Under the pieces are notes generated by a model, which was given only the letters and a program-made list of their open reading frames with translations, ran no database searches and was not told the origin of the DNA. Positions 11,201-23,879 of a stretch of DNA of 64,000 bases are shown here, one piece after another. The position numbers and the translations under genes are program-made. Origin of the DNA: Limnomonas spitsbergensis (Eukaryota > Chlorophyta > Chlorophyceae > Chlamydomonadales); the NCBI GenBank assembly GCA_037349105.1, contig JAYJMM010000124.1, positions 5,688,001-5,752,000 on the forward strand, in the 5' to 3' direction. Each line of letters opens with the position of its first letter. Within the stretch, counting starts at the first letter, position 1.

Positions 11201-11449
11201 GGTAGATATTGTTGAGGGCTAGTGTCTGCACAGGCTGGGAAGTCTGTTTTGTTTTCCATTTGGGGGGTCTTTTCCATTTTGTTCCTCTTTTGCTTTCTCT
11301 TCTTTCTTTACTATTGAATTGTCCAAGGCTCGATTTAAGATGGGCTGGGTAATTTTCGGACGGCCTTTCCTCTGGAGGATGGGGTGTTATCAATTTCCTT
11401 TGCCCCCCTCTTTTTCTCTCTTCTCTCTCGCCTTTAGTTTCCTTTTCCC

Positions 11450-11520
11450 AACCAGACAGTTGGGCGACCATGCGGCCGAGCTTTTTTGAGCAGGGCTTAG
11501 AGGTGTCATGTCATTGACTT
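11450..11520 (+). repeat. Repeat family A copy
   Basis: Contains CCAGACAGTTGGGCGACCA, GCGGCCGAGC, TGAGCAGGGC and GAGGTGTCATGTCATTGAC. It is intergenic. Confidence 0.65.
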
Positions 11521-11893
11521 GCAGGCAATAGTTAATCAGAACTTCATTGATAAAGTGATGGCTCGCTGACTTACATAACCTTACATCATACCGTATTAGT
11601 ATACCAGAATGTGGTCGGCTCCAGACATTTTGACGCATGAGTTCAGGGTTTCTTTGCAGTTAATCTGTAGTTCTGTACACGGATTTACCTGAAACGTCAA
11701 AACATGCCCCAACGCAAAATAAGACGCAAAACAATCTAAAATTTGAATGAAAAAAATATTGGGCAGAAAAACAACTGTCACATGGATTTCTGTCTTTAGC
11801 AGTTTTCACATGGCCATTTCCGGGAAAAGGGGCAAACTCATACACACCATTGATGTTACCAGAAAAAGCAGCTTAGGAGTTACCCTGGCTACC

Positions 11894-13036
11894 CTAGCTT
11901 GACTGAGGCACTAAACCACTGAATGCCTTCCGTTCCTCCTCGGTCATGAGGTCCATGAAGAGGATCGAGGGGCGCTTCTTCGTGTCCAGCCCAGGGCTAG
12001 CCTTGACCCTGAAATCATATTTCTCCTGGTTGACAGCGTCGAAACCCTTCGGAACAGACCAGCCAATGCCCGGCATCTGAATGGATTTGTTTCTTGGGAT
12101 GTAGGGCACCTGAAGATAGCAAGAGAGTAAGAGACCATACTGTTTATCAAGACCAAACATGCCTCACAATGCTGCAGGGCAGTCGTGATGCCAAGGGTTG
12201 AGTTCCCCTGCCATTTCCTGTGTGGCTTACTTGGCATGCGCTGATCCAAGATCCCTTCACAATGCAAGCAGGGCAAGAGGAATGCCGAGGTTCATCATTT
12301 TCAACGCGGCTCTGGCATTTGCTTCTCAATATTCAGAAATGCAGGATCATGGTCTAAAAGTTCGAAATGGAGGAGGGCTAAACTCAAACACAAAACTGAG
12401 ACACTGCGTGTCAGGCAGGTTTCTGCTCACCAAGTTGAAGTCAGTAAATGGATGCTCAGCCTCAGGGAAGATCTTCAGCTTCTCCATGCGGTACACCTGC
12501 GTCTTATTCTTTGGCAACATGCCCTTCACAGCATCCTTGAGAATCTTGGTTGGGTCCCGGTCCCACTGATCTATTGCCGTTCGCTCCTTGAGCCCACCAG
12601 GGAAGCCTGTGGTAGAGTAAAAAAGTGTCAAGCTTGTGCTGAAAGCATAAACGAAGCAGACGGATGTTTTAAAAAGCCCATGCCTCGCACATGTCCCATG
12701 TCAGCAGTAATACCTGAGTGCCACCTGTACAACTTTGTGTTCCATGAGTCGTGCGTGAAGTGTACATGGGCTGCATTGATGACCACGACGACATCCCCCA
12801 GGTTTTTCTTGGGATTGAAGATGGGTTTGTCTTTGCCTTGGAGGATTACAGCAATTTGGCTCGCCAAGTGACCTACAATCTGAGCGGCAAGTGCAGGGTC
12901 AGCTACGAGTTGCAATCATGTTTCACTCCATTCCCCTTACTTGGCCTTGAGCATCAACAAGCCTGAATCGAAGTCCGTCGAGGGGCAAATGCTTCAGGTC
13001 CGTCAAATGCTTTATCGCGGCAGCAGATTTCGACAT
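11894..13036 (-). CDS. MRPL13: Ribosomal protein uL13, mitochondrial type
   Basis: Four minus-strand exons: 13036-12941, 12879-12714, 12606-12431, 12109-11894; 218 codons including stop, phases 0/1/0. Residues run from MSKSAAAIKHLTDLKHLPL through LDGLRFRLVDAQGQ, HLASQIAVILQGKDKP, VVVVINAAHVHFT, KLYRWHSGFPGGLKERT, KDAVKGMLPKNK and KIFPEAEHPF. These are the bacterial/organellar L13 signatures, including the GxLKERT and MLPKN motifs. The protein is an early-assembly component of the large subunit. The sequence is closest in style to plant mitochondrial L13 (QGKDKP, YRWHSG), so mitochondrial rather than plastid. There is no long transit peptide. Starting upstream in the same frame would add a charged stretch. 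Confidence 0.9.
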
Positions 13037-14220
13037 GATGCTGAGACGCTTGCGATCCACCTCATCGACCTGCTCAACTGTGGCCTCCCGTTGCTCGCGC
13101 TGTCGGCAACACGAGACAATCAATACAATGGCTCCGGAGCTGCCAACAGGCTCGAGCAGACTAACCCTGGCTCACTCAGGCTTACCCCTGGGCTCAATCG
13201 CAGTAGGCTGGGAAAAACTTCAGAACTTACGACACTCTTTTTTGTCAGCCTCGGATCGGCGGCTCACCAGGGAAACCAATGACTAGATGCCAGAGACACC
13301 CTGGGCACAATCTGGTCACCTCTAAACATTGATGCGGCAACTATCGTGGCATGGTTAAAATGTTCTTGGTGGCCGCATGACAACGTCTGACAACTCACGA
13401 CTCCAGTTAATAGTGGCAACTTTGCATGCTCTTGCCCCAACTGCGCAGGCGCATGCATGCATGATGCATCTGGGTCCCGCGGAACCATACATGCCGGTGG
13501 TCATATTGAGTCTGTGGGGCACTGTACCATAATCAGTGGGTTAATACTAAATGTCATTCGGGCTGCAAAAGAGAAGGACATAGTACATGGTATCATGGGA
13601 TTGTTTTGGGGATTGATATCAGAGGATTGTTTTGGTATTAGGGAATTATATGTTGATGAAAGAATGTGAAACATTCATGCAAGCTGCCTTGCAAAAGCTC
13701 AGTATGGAACCCTAGTCCACAGTTCCATGCCATCTTCAATGACGCCGTGATTTAAACATGGTAACGAATGTGTCAGGCGAGATCTTCAGATGCCGCAACC
13801 TGTTGCATGTGGCGCCCCGCAACCTGTCTCGCATAGGCTCACAGGTGGCATGACACATGGGCGCGTGGCTGGAACCCAGCTACCCAGAACAGAGCTTGCA
13901 GTGTTACCATGCTGGTCTGCTAAGCCTTTTCAACATGGGCATGGCCAATAATGTAGGTCGGGCTATGGGTAAGGTCATGCACAGGCAATCAGGCGTAATT
14001 CTATAACACAACCGATAGTATTCATTTATTATCTGATCACGAGCACCTTCAACATGCTAATCGAGCATCAAGGGGTGAGCTCATCAAAAATACTTCAATG
14101 CAGTAGAAATGTGAGCTTAAACGCTGGTAATAGGAGGGCAAATTCACCTTGTTATAACTAGTCTTGCTGCCTGCAGAGAAAATCCAAGATTCTATGGTAC
14201 ACCTACATAGCACTTCAAAG
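13037..14220. other. Gene-free region
   Basis: Unique-looking sequence between uL13m and the transporter gene; no convincing exon, RNA gene or named repeat. Confidence 0.4.
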
Positions 14221-14549
14221 TTATATCAACTTGTACCAGTGGACACCCTCATGGGGAGCAATCTGAGTTTCGAGACTGGCTTTAGGTAGCAGCAAGAAAC
14301 TTAGACAGATACCGGTACACACACAAATCTCCACCAATTTATCGGCAGTGGCAATTGTGAGATCACCATCAGAGGTGGTGCTGCAAATGTTTAAAGAATT
14401 GTTTTTTGAGCCAGAGAGCATTGAACCATTCAGCTGAAGCAATAAGACAACCGTTTCCACGATCCCATGCAGCTATGCAGTGGCCCTCAAAGTTAATGTA
14501 CACGGGGGGCTACGAGAACATCCGCCAAGATGACTTGGTCAACTGCTGC

Positions 14550-17086
14550 TCACAGCACCTCCGACAGAGCCGCCCCATTTCCTCGAGGCGGACTCAAGAG
14601 TGAAGGAGAACCCACCATGTTGATTTCGCTGCTTGAACGGGCAGGGCTACCCAGCAACGCAGAGCTCTCATGCTCGCCCATACCCGCAGCTCCAGAACTC
14701 AGCATCGGGCTCGGTGAGCTTAGCGGGCCTGCCCTCGGAGGTGACTCTGAATCATGGTCATGAATCTCAACCGGTGTCCATGCACCGCCTGCCTTATCAC
14801 CACGCCCATCGTGCTTGTGCGTTTCTCCGCTCCAGGCATAGATCCCTATGCCTGCCACCTCAGCAACCAGGGCCATTGCGAACGCCCAACCAGTGCCCCC
14901 AAATCCTGCACACAAGTTTCAGCAAGGTTCCAGCTGTTTCTTTGAAGGCAAGCCAGCAGCGCGTGACAAGTGTACAGGAGAAGCCACGAACCTTCAGATG
15001 ACGGCCATATCATACGTTTCCACCACATGTAGCCAGTAAATTCAAATTCAAATGCCGTCGGAATGATTGGATGAATATAGTCGCCAGCAAGGCTCTCATA
15101 CTTTCCACAATCGGCAAGTGTACAAGTCACTTGAGATATCCCCATTGGGAATCCTGGCTCCACATCATTTCCCATGTTTGCCCCAATGCAAATAAAGAGC
15201 ATGCCATACCCCCTGGCCGTACTGACCTCCAAAGAAAGCAACCCTGGACACTGCTGCCCACAGGTCGGACGTCAGCAACGACAAGTTGAGGACAGTACTG
15301 CTCCCCATCACCAGGACGCTGCAAGTATTTGAAACGGGCTTGAATCAAACCACCAAGATAGTTATTGAGCCATGAGGTATTACATGAAGTTGGTTTCATT
15401 TTGAAGGTGCTGTGTTAGAGTGGATGCATTGAAACGCTGCCAGCAACACAAGATGCAATCCAGTCCTGCATGATAGCAATCATGGATTCTTTTCTCGGCT
15501 ACGAGTTCGTGTTCCGCAAGTTGCCTTGCGGCCGCCGAAGGCCCGATTAGGGCCAAACCTGGACCAGCCTACGGCTGGCGGCCAAAGCATCATGGCTAGC
15601 CACAAATGGAGCCTCTGGCCAGAGACCAGATGGTAGGTGGCATATAGACGAGTGACGAACAAAAACACACTGACAGCACCCCCTGCCCCCACACCTGGGA
15701 ACAAGAATGTAGAACAGGAATAAGGACACCACAAAGCCAGCCATGGCCGCTGCGGTGCTTGGACCCCATGCAGCCCCATGCCATGCACTCCGCTCCAGCA
15801 CCAACGCCTGCACGCCGCTAATGATGGAGCCGAAGAGGCCCAGCATCGCTAGAAGCTCCCACCGGCTAGTCTGCTCAGTCAGCAGCTTCTCCTACATGCG
15901 GGAAAACCAGGAGCAGCAGGCGCAGCCTTGTTTTGAGCAGGCAGCATCAGGGGTGACTTGCGCCTAGGAGAGCAGATGGTGGACCACAACGCAGAAAGCC
16001 GCTAGGCTCCTCAAGAGAGGAAAATAACCCGTTAAGACCAGTGTTTGTTTATGTGATCATGAGTGTACCAGAGCACCTTCGGGGGGCCCCGGGCGGCCAT
16101 TACTGGGCCGATCGGGACCAAACTTTGACTGGCCCATGGCCAGTGGCCTGAGCAGTACGGCTTCTTGCACCAGGCCCCCACGCATCCGGGGTAGCTGAAT
16201 TGTAGCTGAAGCGTGCTAAATTAATCACTGGGTCTTAACTTCAGACCCATAGCGTCATCACCTGTGCTATGTTGCAAACAGCGTAGACGCATGCCCCCAG
16301 GACGACAAGGATGTCCCCCCAAAACGGGTTGCTGCCGCCGGTTTCCGAGCTCCCATCTGTCAGTACAAGTACTGCCAGACCGATCATGCACATGAGCGCA
16401 CCGAGTGCGTGGCCGGGGAGGTAGCGTGACCTGCTGGTACCCAGGGACATGAATCAAGGACAAAGGGGCAAAGACTGGCAGGGACGGGGAAACAGCTTTG
16501 CAATTTGAATATAAATCTTCTTATGCACATGATTTCGGGTTCACAGTGGTTGCATGTGCACGGGTGGGCGGGTGCCTGAAGCCTGGGCTGACCTGAACAC
16601 CAGCCAAGAGAGCATCATCACAGCCGGGATGGTGGTGCTGTCCAGCAGCGTCACGCTCGTAATGGATGTATATTGGTACGCTTTGGTGACCAAGTAGTTC
16701 CCTTCGACGTCCAGCAGCGCTAGGGCCAAGTAGACGTACCACTTGTTGCTCAGCATGAGGGGCCCACACTTGCTGCTGATGCTGTTGCCTCTACTTCTGG
16801 TTAACCACAGGTGCACAGCACCGCATATGACAGAGAGCAAGCAGTAGTTGAAGAAGGATTGAGTGGTCGGAGCATTGATGCCTGCATTGGCAAGGATGCC
16901 AGATGTAGTGCCTGCACTCGGAGAGAAGAGATGAGGTGGCGTTAGGTTCTGTCAGATACCCAGATACATTCATTCATTCTTCTCTTGCAACATGCCTGTA
17001 ATCGCCAGCAGGAAGGACAAAGACTGCCCTATGAGGCAAGCCTTGAAGATGTCCCCAGCTACTAGTTTTTTTATGTTGGTCATCAT
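14550..17086 (-). CDS. SLC35F1/F2-like membrane transporter
   Basis: Six exons, minus: 17086-16996, 16911-16593, 16430-16262, 15891-15695, 15318-15227, 14905-14550; 408 codons including stop, all phases consistent. The first intron appears to use a GC donor (CAG|GCATGT). The protein is polytopic: ACLIGQSLSFLLAITG (TM1), QSFFNYCLLSVICGAVH (TM2), WYVYLALALLDVEGNYLV and KAYQYTSITSVTLLDSTTIP (the SLC35F signature ADVE.NYL..KAYQYT), GDILVVLGACVYAVCN, MLGLFGSIISGVQALVL, VLNLSLLTSDLW and GWAFAMALVAEVAGIGIY. About 100 residues of Ser/Pro/Gly-rich cytosolic tail follow. The SLC35F group belongs to the drug/metabolite transporter superfamily; the substrate is not predictable. It is divergent from the methyltransferase gene at 17178. 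Repeat B copies lie in introns 3 and 4. Confidence 0.9.
15530..15615 (+). repeat. Repeat family B fragment
   Basis: Contains GCGGCCGCCGAAGGCCCGAT, AGGGCCAAACCTGGACCAGC and GGCGGCCAAAGCA. It is inside intron 4 of the transporter gene. Confidence 0.55.
16080..16222 (+). repeat. Repeat family B copy
   Basis: Full-length copy: GGCGGCCATTACTGGGCCGA, GACCAAACTTTGACTGGCCC, TTGCACCAGGCCC and the 3' end TAGCTGAATTGTAGCTGAAG. It sits in transporter intron 3 about 40 nt from the exon 3 donor. Confidence 0.8.
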
Positions 17087-17177
17087 TATGTCAAATCTAC
17101 CGGCAACTCTTGCGATTGCAGCATATTGAAGTGCCTAAATCACGTTCTTTGTCTCTTTGACAGTGCTCTAGCTGAAA
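17087..17177. promoter_or_regulatory. Bidirectional promoter region, 91 bp
   Basis: Only 91 bp separate the start codons of two divergent genes (transporter, minus; methyltransferase, plus), so both 5' UTRs and a shared promoter must lie here or overlap the coding ends. No TATA box is evident. Confidence 0.5.
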
Positions 17178-19361
17178 ATGGCGACTCTGCCTCGCTCCAC
17201 GTCTTTGTTCATACCCCTGTTCACACCTGCAATAACGACAAGTTTCGTGAAGATGCCAAGGCATAGACGAAACGTTATTTTAGCCAACTTGTGTTGTAAC
17301 CATTCTCATAATATGTTCAAACGCCTCTCAGGTGGGGTAGGAATGACTGGTAGACTTCCGTGTATCGCAGCAAGAAGTCATACGAGGCTATCGTTTGGAC
17401 TGTTGAGGACGAGACCTACGACATGGTGAGATATTATGAACAGAGAGAGCACAATGCTTTTCCGGTATCCTCAGGCTGTAAAGGGGGATGAATGCATGTA
17501 GTTGATCAGATCAGCATACCATGGCTGAACTGTTGCCTGTGCTGCTGAACTATAGGAGTGCCACATCTACGCCTAGAGCCATGCAAGATGAGGCCACCTC
17601 TGGTATTGAAGAGAATTCAAGCAACAACAGCAGTCCCACTCCCACCAGCACCTCCACGCCAGAAGCTGCAAAGGCTGGTGATGACGATTACTTCGGCGCT
17701 CAGGTCAGCACAGACGTGCATGGGGGCTCTGCTTGGCTTATCCATGTTGTGCTCTGACTGCTTCTGGGAGGAGGATGATTTGGGTTTTGACATCTGTTCA
17801 TGCTCTCAAGTCATGCAAAAGCATATACGACTGCTCTTGAGCCTTGAGGGTCATATTTTCTTTTGGGTCACAGAGAATTGCACGGCCTAGCGTTCCAGAA
17901 AGGTACATATCTGACATACAATGCCCTTTTTGAGCAGGAGCTTGTGCAAGAGCTGACCGACCCCACGGCGTTTGGGAAGAGCGGCGAGGTGTGGTTCTTT
18001 GCGCAGATAGCCACGCTACTGTTGATCATCTTCCCGCCCATCCCGCTTCAGGTGCGTTCCGTATGCATCAGAAATTGCAGCTGCATATCATGCCTAGCGC
18101 ATTAGTAATCGACCTCATGAGATGAGGTGGGCAGATTGCTGGGAAGCTGCATCCCGCGACCCTACCATGATGTACAGATGACCTGGCAACACCCTAGTAT
18201 GACCCTGTCACCAACTGCAGGGCCTCATTGACTTCGCTGGTGTGCTGTCGCTCACTGCTGGCTCGGTCTTTATGTGAGTCTTGCTACCAATGGCAGCTTC
18301 AGGGAAGCTGCTTGATTACACTGAACTCTGTGTGTGCTGCGAGGTACTGCATGTATGATGGCATCTGTTTTGCTGAGGAACAGACATCGTATTTTCCCCC
18401 CTCTGAATGGGACCTCCTCATCATCTCTCCCTGCCTCTACTTTCGTGATTTATTAGCACACGGCTGCTTTGCAAGTACTGTTCCAACCTCTCCTTGTGAC
18501 CGTGCAGATTGTACGCCTTGCTGAGCCTTGGGCGCAACCTCAGCCCCATGCCCAAGCCCCGCAAGACCCACTCCCTAGTGACGACGGGCATGTACAGGTA
18601 ACTGTCACAGCCGGTTTGCCTACTGCAAAGCTGTACAAAGGGCCTCCCTCTCCCTGGACTGTGTCCTCAAATGAATGAATGATATCACACCCTGCGCTGG
18701 TTATATGGCGGCCAGCTGGGCTAGTGGGCTGTTCTGTACTGACAAAGCGCCTGACTGTTCAAATAACATTGTTTGGATTGTGTTGCGTCCCTGGATGCTA
18801 CTGCGTATAAGGATATACAGATGTACATGCTGTACACCTGTATAATGGACAGTGTATCGTATCATGAGGATATGTTGAGAGGACTGCACTGAGCGAGGCG
18901 GGGCTCTTCACACAACGACAATCTAATCCATATTCAACAATTTAGCAGAGCGCTACAGATTGCTCCTACCGGCGTGCTCCTTCCTGACAAACAAAAATTG
19001 CAGACACTTTCAATGAATCATGTAGAGGTCTCTGCCTCTTTCGTTTGCCGACTCCCTTCATTGCTCGTTGACTAACTACCTTTTCACTCATTTTCTGCTC
19101 ATAACTTTCATTGCTTGTTGACTAACACTATGTTCTTACCGTTGCAGCTACATCAGACACCCCATGTATGGTGGACTCCTCCTGGCAGCAGTCGGCATGG
19201 CTGCCGTGACGCGCAGCGAAGCGCGGCTGGCGCTTGCAATCCTCTTGTGGTTTATTTTTGAGAAGAAGACTTGGTTTGAGGAGAAGGCTCTCTGTGATCG
19301 TTATCCGCAGTACGAGGAGTACAAGATGAAGGTCAAGAAGTTCATCCCGTTCCTTTACTGA
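17178..19361 (+). CDS. ICMT/PEMT-like membrane methyltransferase, probably plastid-targeted
   Basis: Six exons: 17178-17425, 17556-17703, 17938-18051, 18221-18273, 18508-18597, 19148-19361; 289 codons including stop, every junction in frame. Residues 1-85 are Arg/Ser/Thr-rich with almost no acidic residues, like a plastid or mitochondrial transit peptide; a Ser/Thr/Pro linker follows. Then come hydrophobic segments (WFFAQIATLLLIIFPPIPL; FAGVLSLTAGSVFM) and the family signature spread over exons 5-6: SLVTTGMYSYIRHPMYGG, with the conserved C-terminal block EEKALCDRYPQYEEYK...FIPF. RHPxY plus the terminal E...YP.Y motif define the isoprenylcysteine carboxyl methyltransferase / phospholipid methyltransferase fold, which binds S-adenosylmethionine at the membrane. 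The acceptor substrate is not predictable. The exon 3 start could be 3 nt earlier. Confidence 0.87.
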
Positions 19362-19377
19362 GCTGTTTAGAATGATG

Positions 19378-19440
19378 CATACCCGCTGGGTCCTGATGAA
19401 CGCTTGGCCGCGTATGGCTGGTAGGGGATGACTACTGGTG
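19378..19440 (-). repeat. Repeat family A copy
   Basis: Contains GCATACCCGCTGGGTCCTGA, GAACGCTTGGCCGCG and GGCTGGTAGGGGATGAC. It lies just past the methyltransferase stop codon, possibly in its 3' UTR. Confidence 0.65.
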
Positions 19441-19671
19441 CTGAGCTGTTGGTTGTTTGGAGGGGTCTACCTGATGGACACGGTCACCGATTGACCGATG
19501 TAGCGTGTGACAACTGGGAGCACATGCGATGCTTAGGGAACCCTTTCTAGAGCTTGCGTCATATATGGTAATCATCTTCTATGACTGGCTTTCTGGCCAT
19601 AATTGCTTTGCCACCTTAAGGTACATATGACTTGTAAATCGAAAGTTCTGAAGCTCTCATTAGGTTTAGAA

Positions 19672-19860
19672 CAGTGCATACCCGCTGGGCTCTGCTGAAC
19701 GCTCGGCCACGTGGGGCTGGTAGGGAACGACTAGGCTCAATTCCAGCTACCATGCACAGCCTGGGCCATGGTGCAGCCATACCATCCTCCTATGTGAGGG
19801 GGCAGGAACATGGAACCCGGCGCTCTAGGCGGGGGGAGAGAGAAGAGGCTCTCATTAGGG
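19672..19860 (-). repeat. Repeat family A, long copy without tRNA head
   Basis: Inverse of the body at 7545-7740: CCCGCTGGGCTCTGCTGAAC, CTCGGCCACGTGGGGCTGG, CCATGCACAGCCTGGGCCA, GGAACATGGAACCCGG and GGGGGGAGAGAG. There is no A/B box on its 5' side. Confidence 0.7.
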
Positions 19861-19954
19861 ATTCAATGTCTCATTGAGTTGATTATATGCATGAGCCTCA
19901 TGAGCCCCCACCCCATGCCACCAGTATCCATGATACACTAACATTTTCAGCTAG

Positions 19955-20020
19955 TAGTGCACCCACGCGGCCGGGCCTTAGCAGCATGGCCCAGCGGTGT
20001 AGTGTCATTGATTTTCAGCT
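19955..20020 (+). repeat. Repeat family A copy
   Basis: Contains CACCCACGCGGCCGGGCC, TTAGCAGCATGGCCCAGCGG and GTAGTGTCATTGA. It is intergenic. Confidence 0.65.
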
Positions 20021-20392
20021 TGTGGTACAAATTGAATAACCCGGATGAAACTGGACAATTAGATGTATTGCTGTAGCAGCTTATTCGTGCACATGCCTGG
20101 AATCGGTAATGGTATGCCTGTCAATTTGTCATAGAAGGCAGCTGGCAAGGATTGAGTTGTTCCCCAACCACCGAAGGTGCTTAGATTTTTTAGTACGTAT
20201 TGTATCGACCAGCAGATTCCAAGGAAATGTGAACAAGGCATGAGTAGGGGGCAGTGCGGGGCACATGTCCCAAGCATGCAGAAGGCATGATACGCCTTGT
20301 ACAACTTCGCTATGACATCCCAGATGGAACCAGAGAATGGAACTGTGTCATGGAGATATTCCGTTATTGTACATGTTTCCTCATGCCCCAAG

Positions 20393-23300
20393 CTAGCTAC
20401 TAGAAGCACGTCCAGCCAAGTCCGCTGTTGTCACTACGCACTCCGCCTCTCTCCGTCTCTCTGCCCTCACCTCCTCCACAGTCAGCAGCCCAAGCACCAC
20501 ACGTGCATCGTCCTCTTCCTCCGGCTCCCAAATCAGCCCCTGCTGCTGGGGGAGCCGGCGCTGCTCCCTGGCATCCTCATGGCCAACAGAATCCCCAGAA
20601 GCAGGAAACAAACTCTCACATGGAGTCTGTTGGCATGGCCTGGTTGGCTCCTCCTGACTACTTGCATGGCCAGCCTCTGCTTCCTGTGAACAGCTAGGTG
20701 GATTAAAATGGTCTTCCTCATCAGGCCTGCCATCTCTCCGTCGCTTCCTCATGCCGAGCCCACCCTGACGTGCAGCCTCCACAGGGGAAGTAGCTGAGGC
20801 GGCAGGACAGCTCGCCCGATTCTGCATTTGCACCCCAGACTGGCCGCATGGGGCTCCTGTTCTCGTCTCTTGAGCCTGGTCCTCCGTGCTGTCAGGCCTG
20901 ATGCTGGCTGACGTCAAACCAGAAGCTTGTGCTGGTCTGAAGACAGGGTTCACAGGCCTTGGAACAGCTGCCTGGCTTTTGTGGAGCGAAGCAGGGACTT
21001 CAGCTGCGGCCACTGTTGCTGCTGCAGCTGTTGCTGCAGCTCGCTTTGCAGCCTCACCTTTTTTTATTGCCACCAGTGCAGATGCAAAGGTGGACAAAGT
21101 GGGCAGGTAACGCATGACATTGGCGCTGTTCATGGATGCTCCAAAGGGCAGCGTACGGGCTAGATCCAGCAGCTGGGACCGGATCTGTTTCACACAAGGA
21201 GCCACCTGCCAGGGGTGCACATCAGGAGCAGGATCAAATAGATGTGTTTAATGCTTAATGCAGTGGGAGCTGATTTGAATGATCAGAACAGCTTCCAAAC
21301 AGAAAAGGAACTGTCCTCTACCATGCCCTGCATCCCCGAATGAAGACTTGATGGAGCACCAGCGCTAGGAACCAAAGTCTTATCTACAATACCGGATTAC
21401 CAGGATTCTAATTTCAAATTCAAAGCAGGTCAAATAAGTTTGTTGCTTTGCTAAACCGGTACATCCAACTGTTTAAGATTTCCTAACAACAGTATTTCAG
21501 TCAACCGCAGATAAACCAGCAGTCCTACACCCCACCTGATGCCTGCTGGTCTCGACAATGGCGTGAATCCGGTGAGGGGGCAGCTTAAACGGCTTGCCCC
21601 CCAGGACTGGGAGATGCAACTCGGAGACCAGCTGCAGCACCGCCGCTGCACTCACACAGACATGAAATAATCCTGTCAGACGGTTCGAGGATTGCAGGAA
21701 GAAGTGCGGGCACCCTCCTGCTGATCTGTTTATAAACCCTGCAACGTTTTTTATGGACCCTAAAGCATTGGTTTGCAAAAGGCAAATGGGAAGATGCGCC
21801 GTTTCTCGGGAGGACTGACGGGGACATGCTGATTCAGTCGGCAGCGAAGATCATTCGGGATTTCAGGCATGCCTCCCCACCTCGCCCATCCCTCACCTGC
21901 GAGCGTCTTGAGGGCCCTTCCCTCACACAGCTGCAGCTGCGAGACCAGCTCCGCCAGCTGGATGGCCGGACGCATGAAATAGTGCCGGTGCAGGGACGAT
22001 GTGCCTACGGCAGGCGCGTCGTGTCCATAGATGCCCTCCGTGTCTCCGCCTCCCTTCCACCCTCCCGGCTGCGCAGCGGCCTCTGATCGCAGCGCCTCAG
22101 CTGCCGGGTAGAACTGCTGAACCATCTGCGCAGCATGCCTGATGACCAGGCTCCTCAGGTTAGCCGAGGGGAGGTGGAGGCCCAGTGTTCGGGCAATCAG
22201 CCTGTCGGCAGGGGACGGGATGGACATCAAGAGGATGCTGCAGGAAACCAGGCGAGTGCAAAAAAAGCCCCTGGATGGAGCCCGGTTGTGAACCTTGGAT
22301 TCCGCAAATGCGGAGAGGCAGCTGTTTGGTGCGAAGGTGCTGAAGCACGTAAGACCAACAAGAAGTATCTGGAGTGTGATCTGAGGCTCTACGCCTAGGA
22401 GCACTTCCCTGGGCCTAAAGGTCATGCCAGGCTGGCAGGCTCATAACTGAATTCCAGCCCTTGGATACCAGCCCCAGATTTCCAGCCCATGGATGCCGCA
22501 TCCTGCCTGTCCTTGCCTGTACTGGACCCCAAGGGCCTTGGCGTCGATGCCAGCGGCCGACGCAACCTCAGGGATGACCAGTGCGAGGTCCGCTCGCCGT
22601 GCAGCGACATACAGAACAGATCCGAGCATGGCAGCCACGTTACTCGTCTTGCCGTCTGTCCCGCGGAACTGCACATGTTTTCACCATTGCACGGGAGTTG
22701 GGGGGGGGAGGGACATTTTTGGTGCTGTACCAGCTATACTGCTGAACCGTACTCTACTCTACTGTACTCTACTGTACCATATTATACTGTGCAGGAGCTG
22801 CAAACCTGCAGGGTCTGGTCATGCTTGGGAATGCGCCGCATAGCATTGCTCAGACGGATTGCCTTCATCAGCTTGCAGGGGAAACGCACAAATGGAAGTG
22901 AGTGCAGGTCTCCCGGTCCAACAGGTCCAACAGGTTTCCCCCGGGCCTCCCTTGCCACTTTCTTATTTCGTCTCCAATGCACCAACGATCCTCACCCCAT
23001 GCTTGATCAAATGCTTTAGATCATGAGGAGATCAGCCTCACTCCTGCTCACGTCTGTCAGGATCTGGCTGGCGTCCCGCACTACACTGGCGGGCATTCTC
23101 AAGGAGCTTGCAATCCCCTCAAGCTCCTCCAGCTCTTTGCTCAGCCGGTAGGTCTTGTCCAGGCCAGAGTCACGCTCACGACCAACGCCCGTCTGATACC
23201 CGCCAGTGTTTGTTGCGCCGAAGCCTGCAGGAGAAATCAGGAAGAGGGTGAATCCAACATGAAGCAGCCTACGTAAGCGTTGGTGGGTGCTGCAGGTGTG

Positions 23301-23560
23301 GAACATATGCATAATCCTTCTCTATGGCTCCTCAAGTTGTAGCGAGAGCCCACACACCATACTTTGCATGGGAGCAAGACCCCACCTTTGGCCCTGCCTC
23401 TCTCATCCACATTCGCCAACACGTCTTCATGGGTGGGATTTTGATTCCCTAGATTCACATCTTCTACCACGAGCCCGCAGCCCGTGCAGATCAGGAAGCC
23501 ATCCACTGGGTCCACATCTAACACCCCTGTCAGGCACCGCCTGCAAGTACCATACTCCAT
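20393..23560 (-). CDS. TFIIB-family transcription factor (BRF/PTF2-like)
   Basis: Seven minus-strand exons: 23560-23386, 23224-23052, 22871-22806, 22668-22523, 22237-21897, 21645-21536, 21205-20393; 608 codons including stop, all phases closing. An N-terminal zinc ribbon starts at residue 6 (C-RR-C ... C-TG-C, then GLVVEDVNLG). The linker has DKTYRLSKELEELEGIASSL. The first cyclin-like repeat includes SVVRDASQILTD and GKTSNVAAMLGSVLYVAARR; the second includes IPSPADRLIARTLGLHLP and RSLVIRHAAQMVQQFYP. The tail of about 280 residues is Ala/Glu/Arg-rich. TFIIB relatives recruit RNA polymerase at promoters; whether this serves Pol I, II or III is not decidable, though the long divergent C-terminus argues against canonical TFIIB. 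It is divergent from the lipid-transfer gene. A (TACTC/TGTAC)n microsatellite lies in intron 3. Confidence 0.85.
22737..22792. repeat. TACTCTACTGTAC microsatellite
   Basis: Short pyrimidine/AC-rich array (ACTCTACTCTACTGTACTC...) in the third intron of the TFIIB-family gene. Confidence 0.7.
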
Positions 23561-23879
23561 TTATTCACAGGAACCCCATGCAACGGTACACAGCAAAGTA
23601 CCGGCAATCATACGTGGAAATTTTTCGGAATATTTCAAGCATTATGCGGTTGCCACCAAGAAAGATATCGATACAAGCAAGGAAGTCTCGCTGCCGGAAA
23701 CACATCCACGGTCTAGAGAGCACGCTGCAAACTACAAATTCCGTACATGTTCAACCTTCCCACCTGCTTCCCACCTACTGTGCTCCTCTCGGTGCACACT
23801 TCCATAAGAATTGGAAAATTCGTAAGACGGACACGCTCGGGAAAAACGAATATTCTAGAAAGTTGGCGAAGACAAAGGA
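23561..23879. promoter_or_regulatory. Shared upstream region of divergent genes
   Basis: 319 bp separate the start codons of the TFIIB-family gene (minus) and the GLTP-like gene (plus); both promoters must be here. No core motif stands out. Confidence 0.4.
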
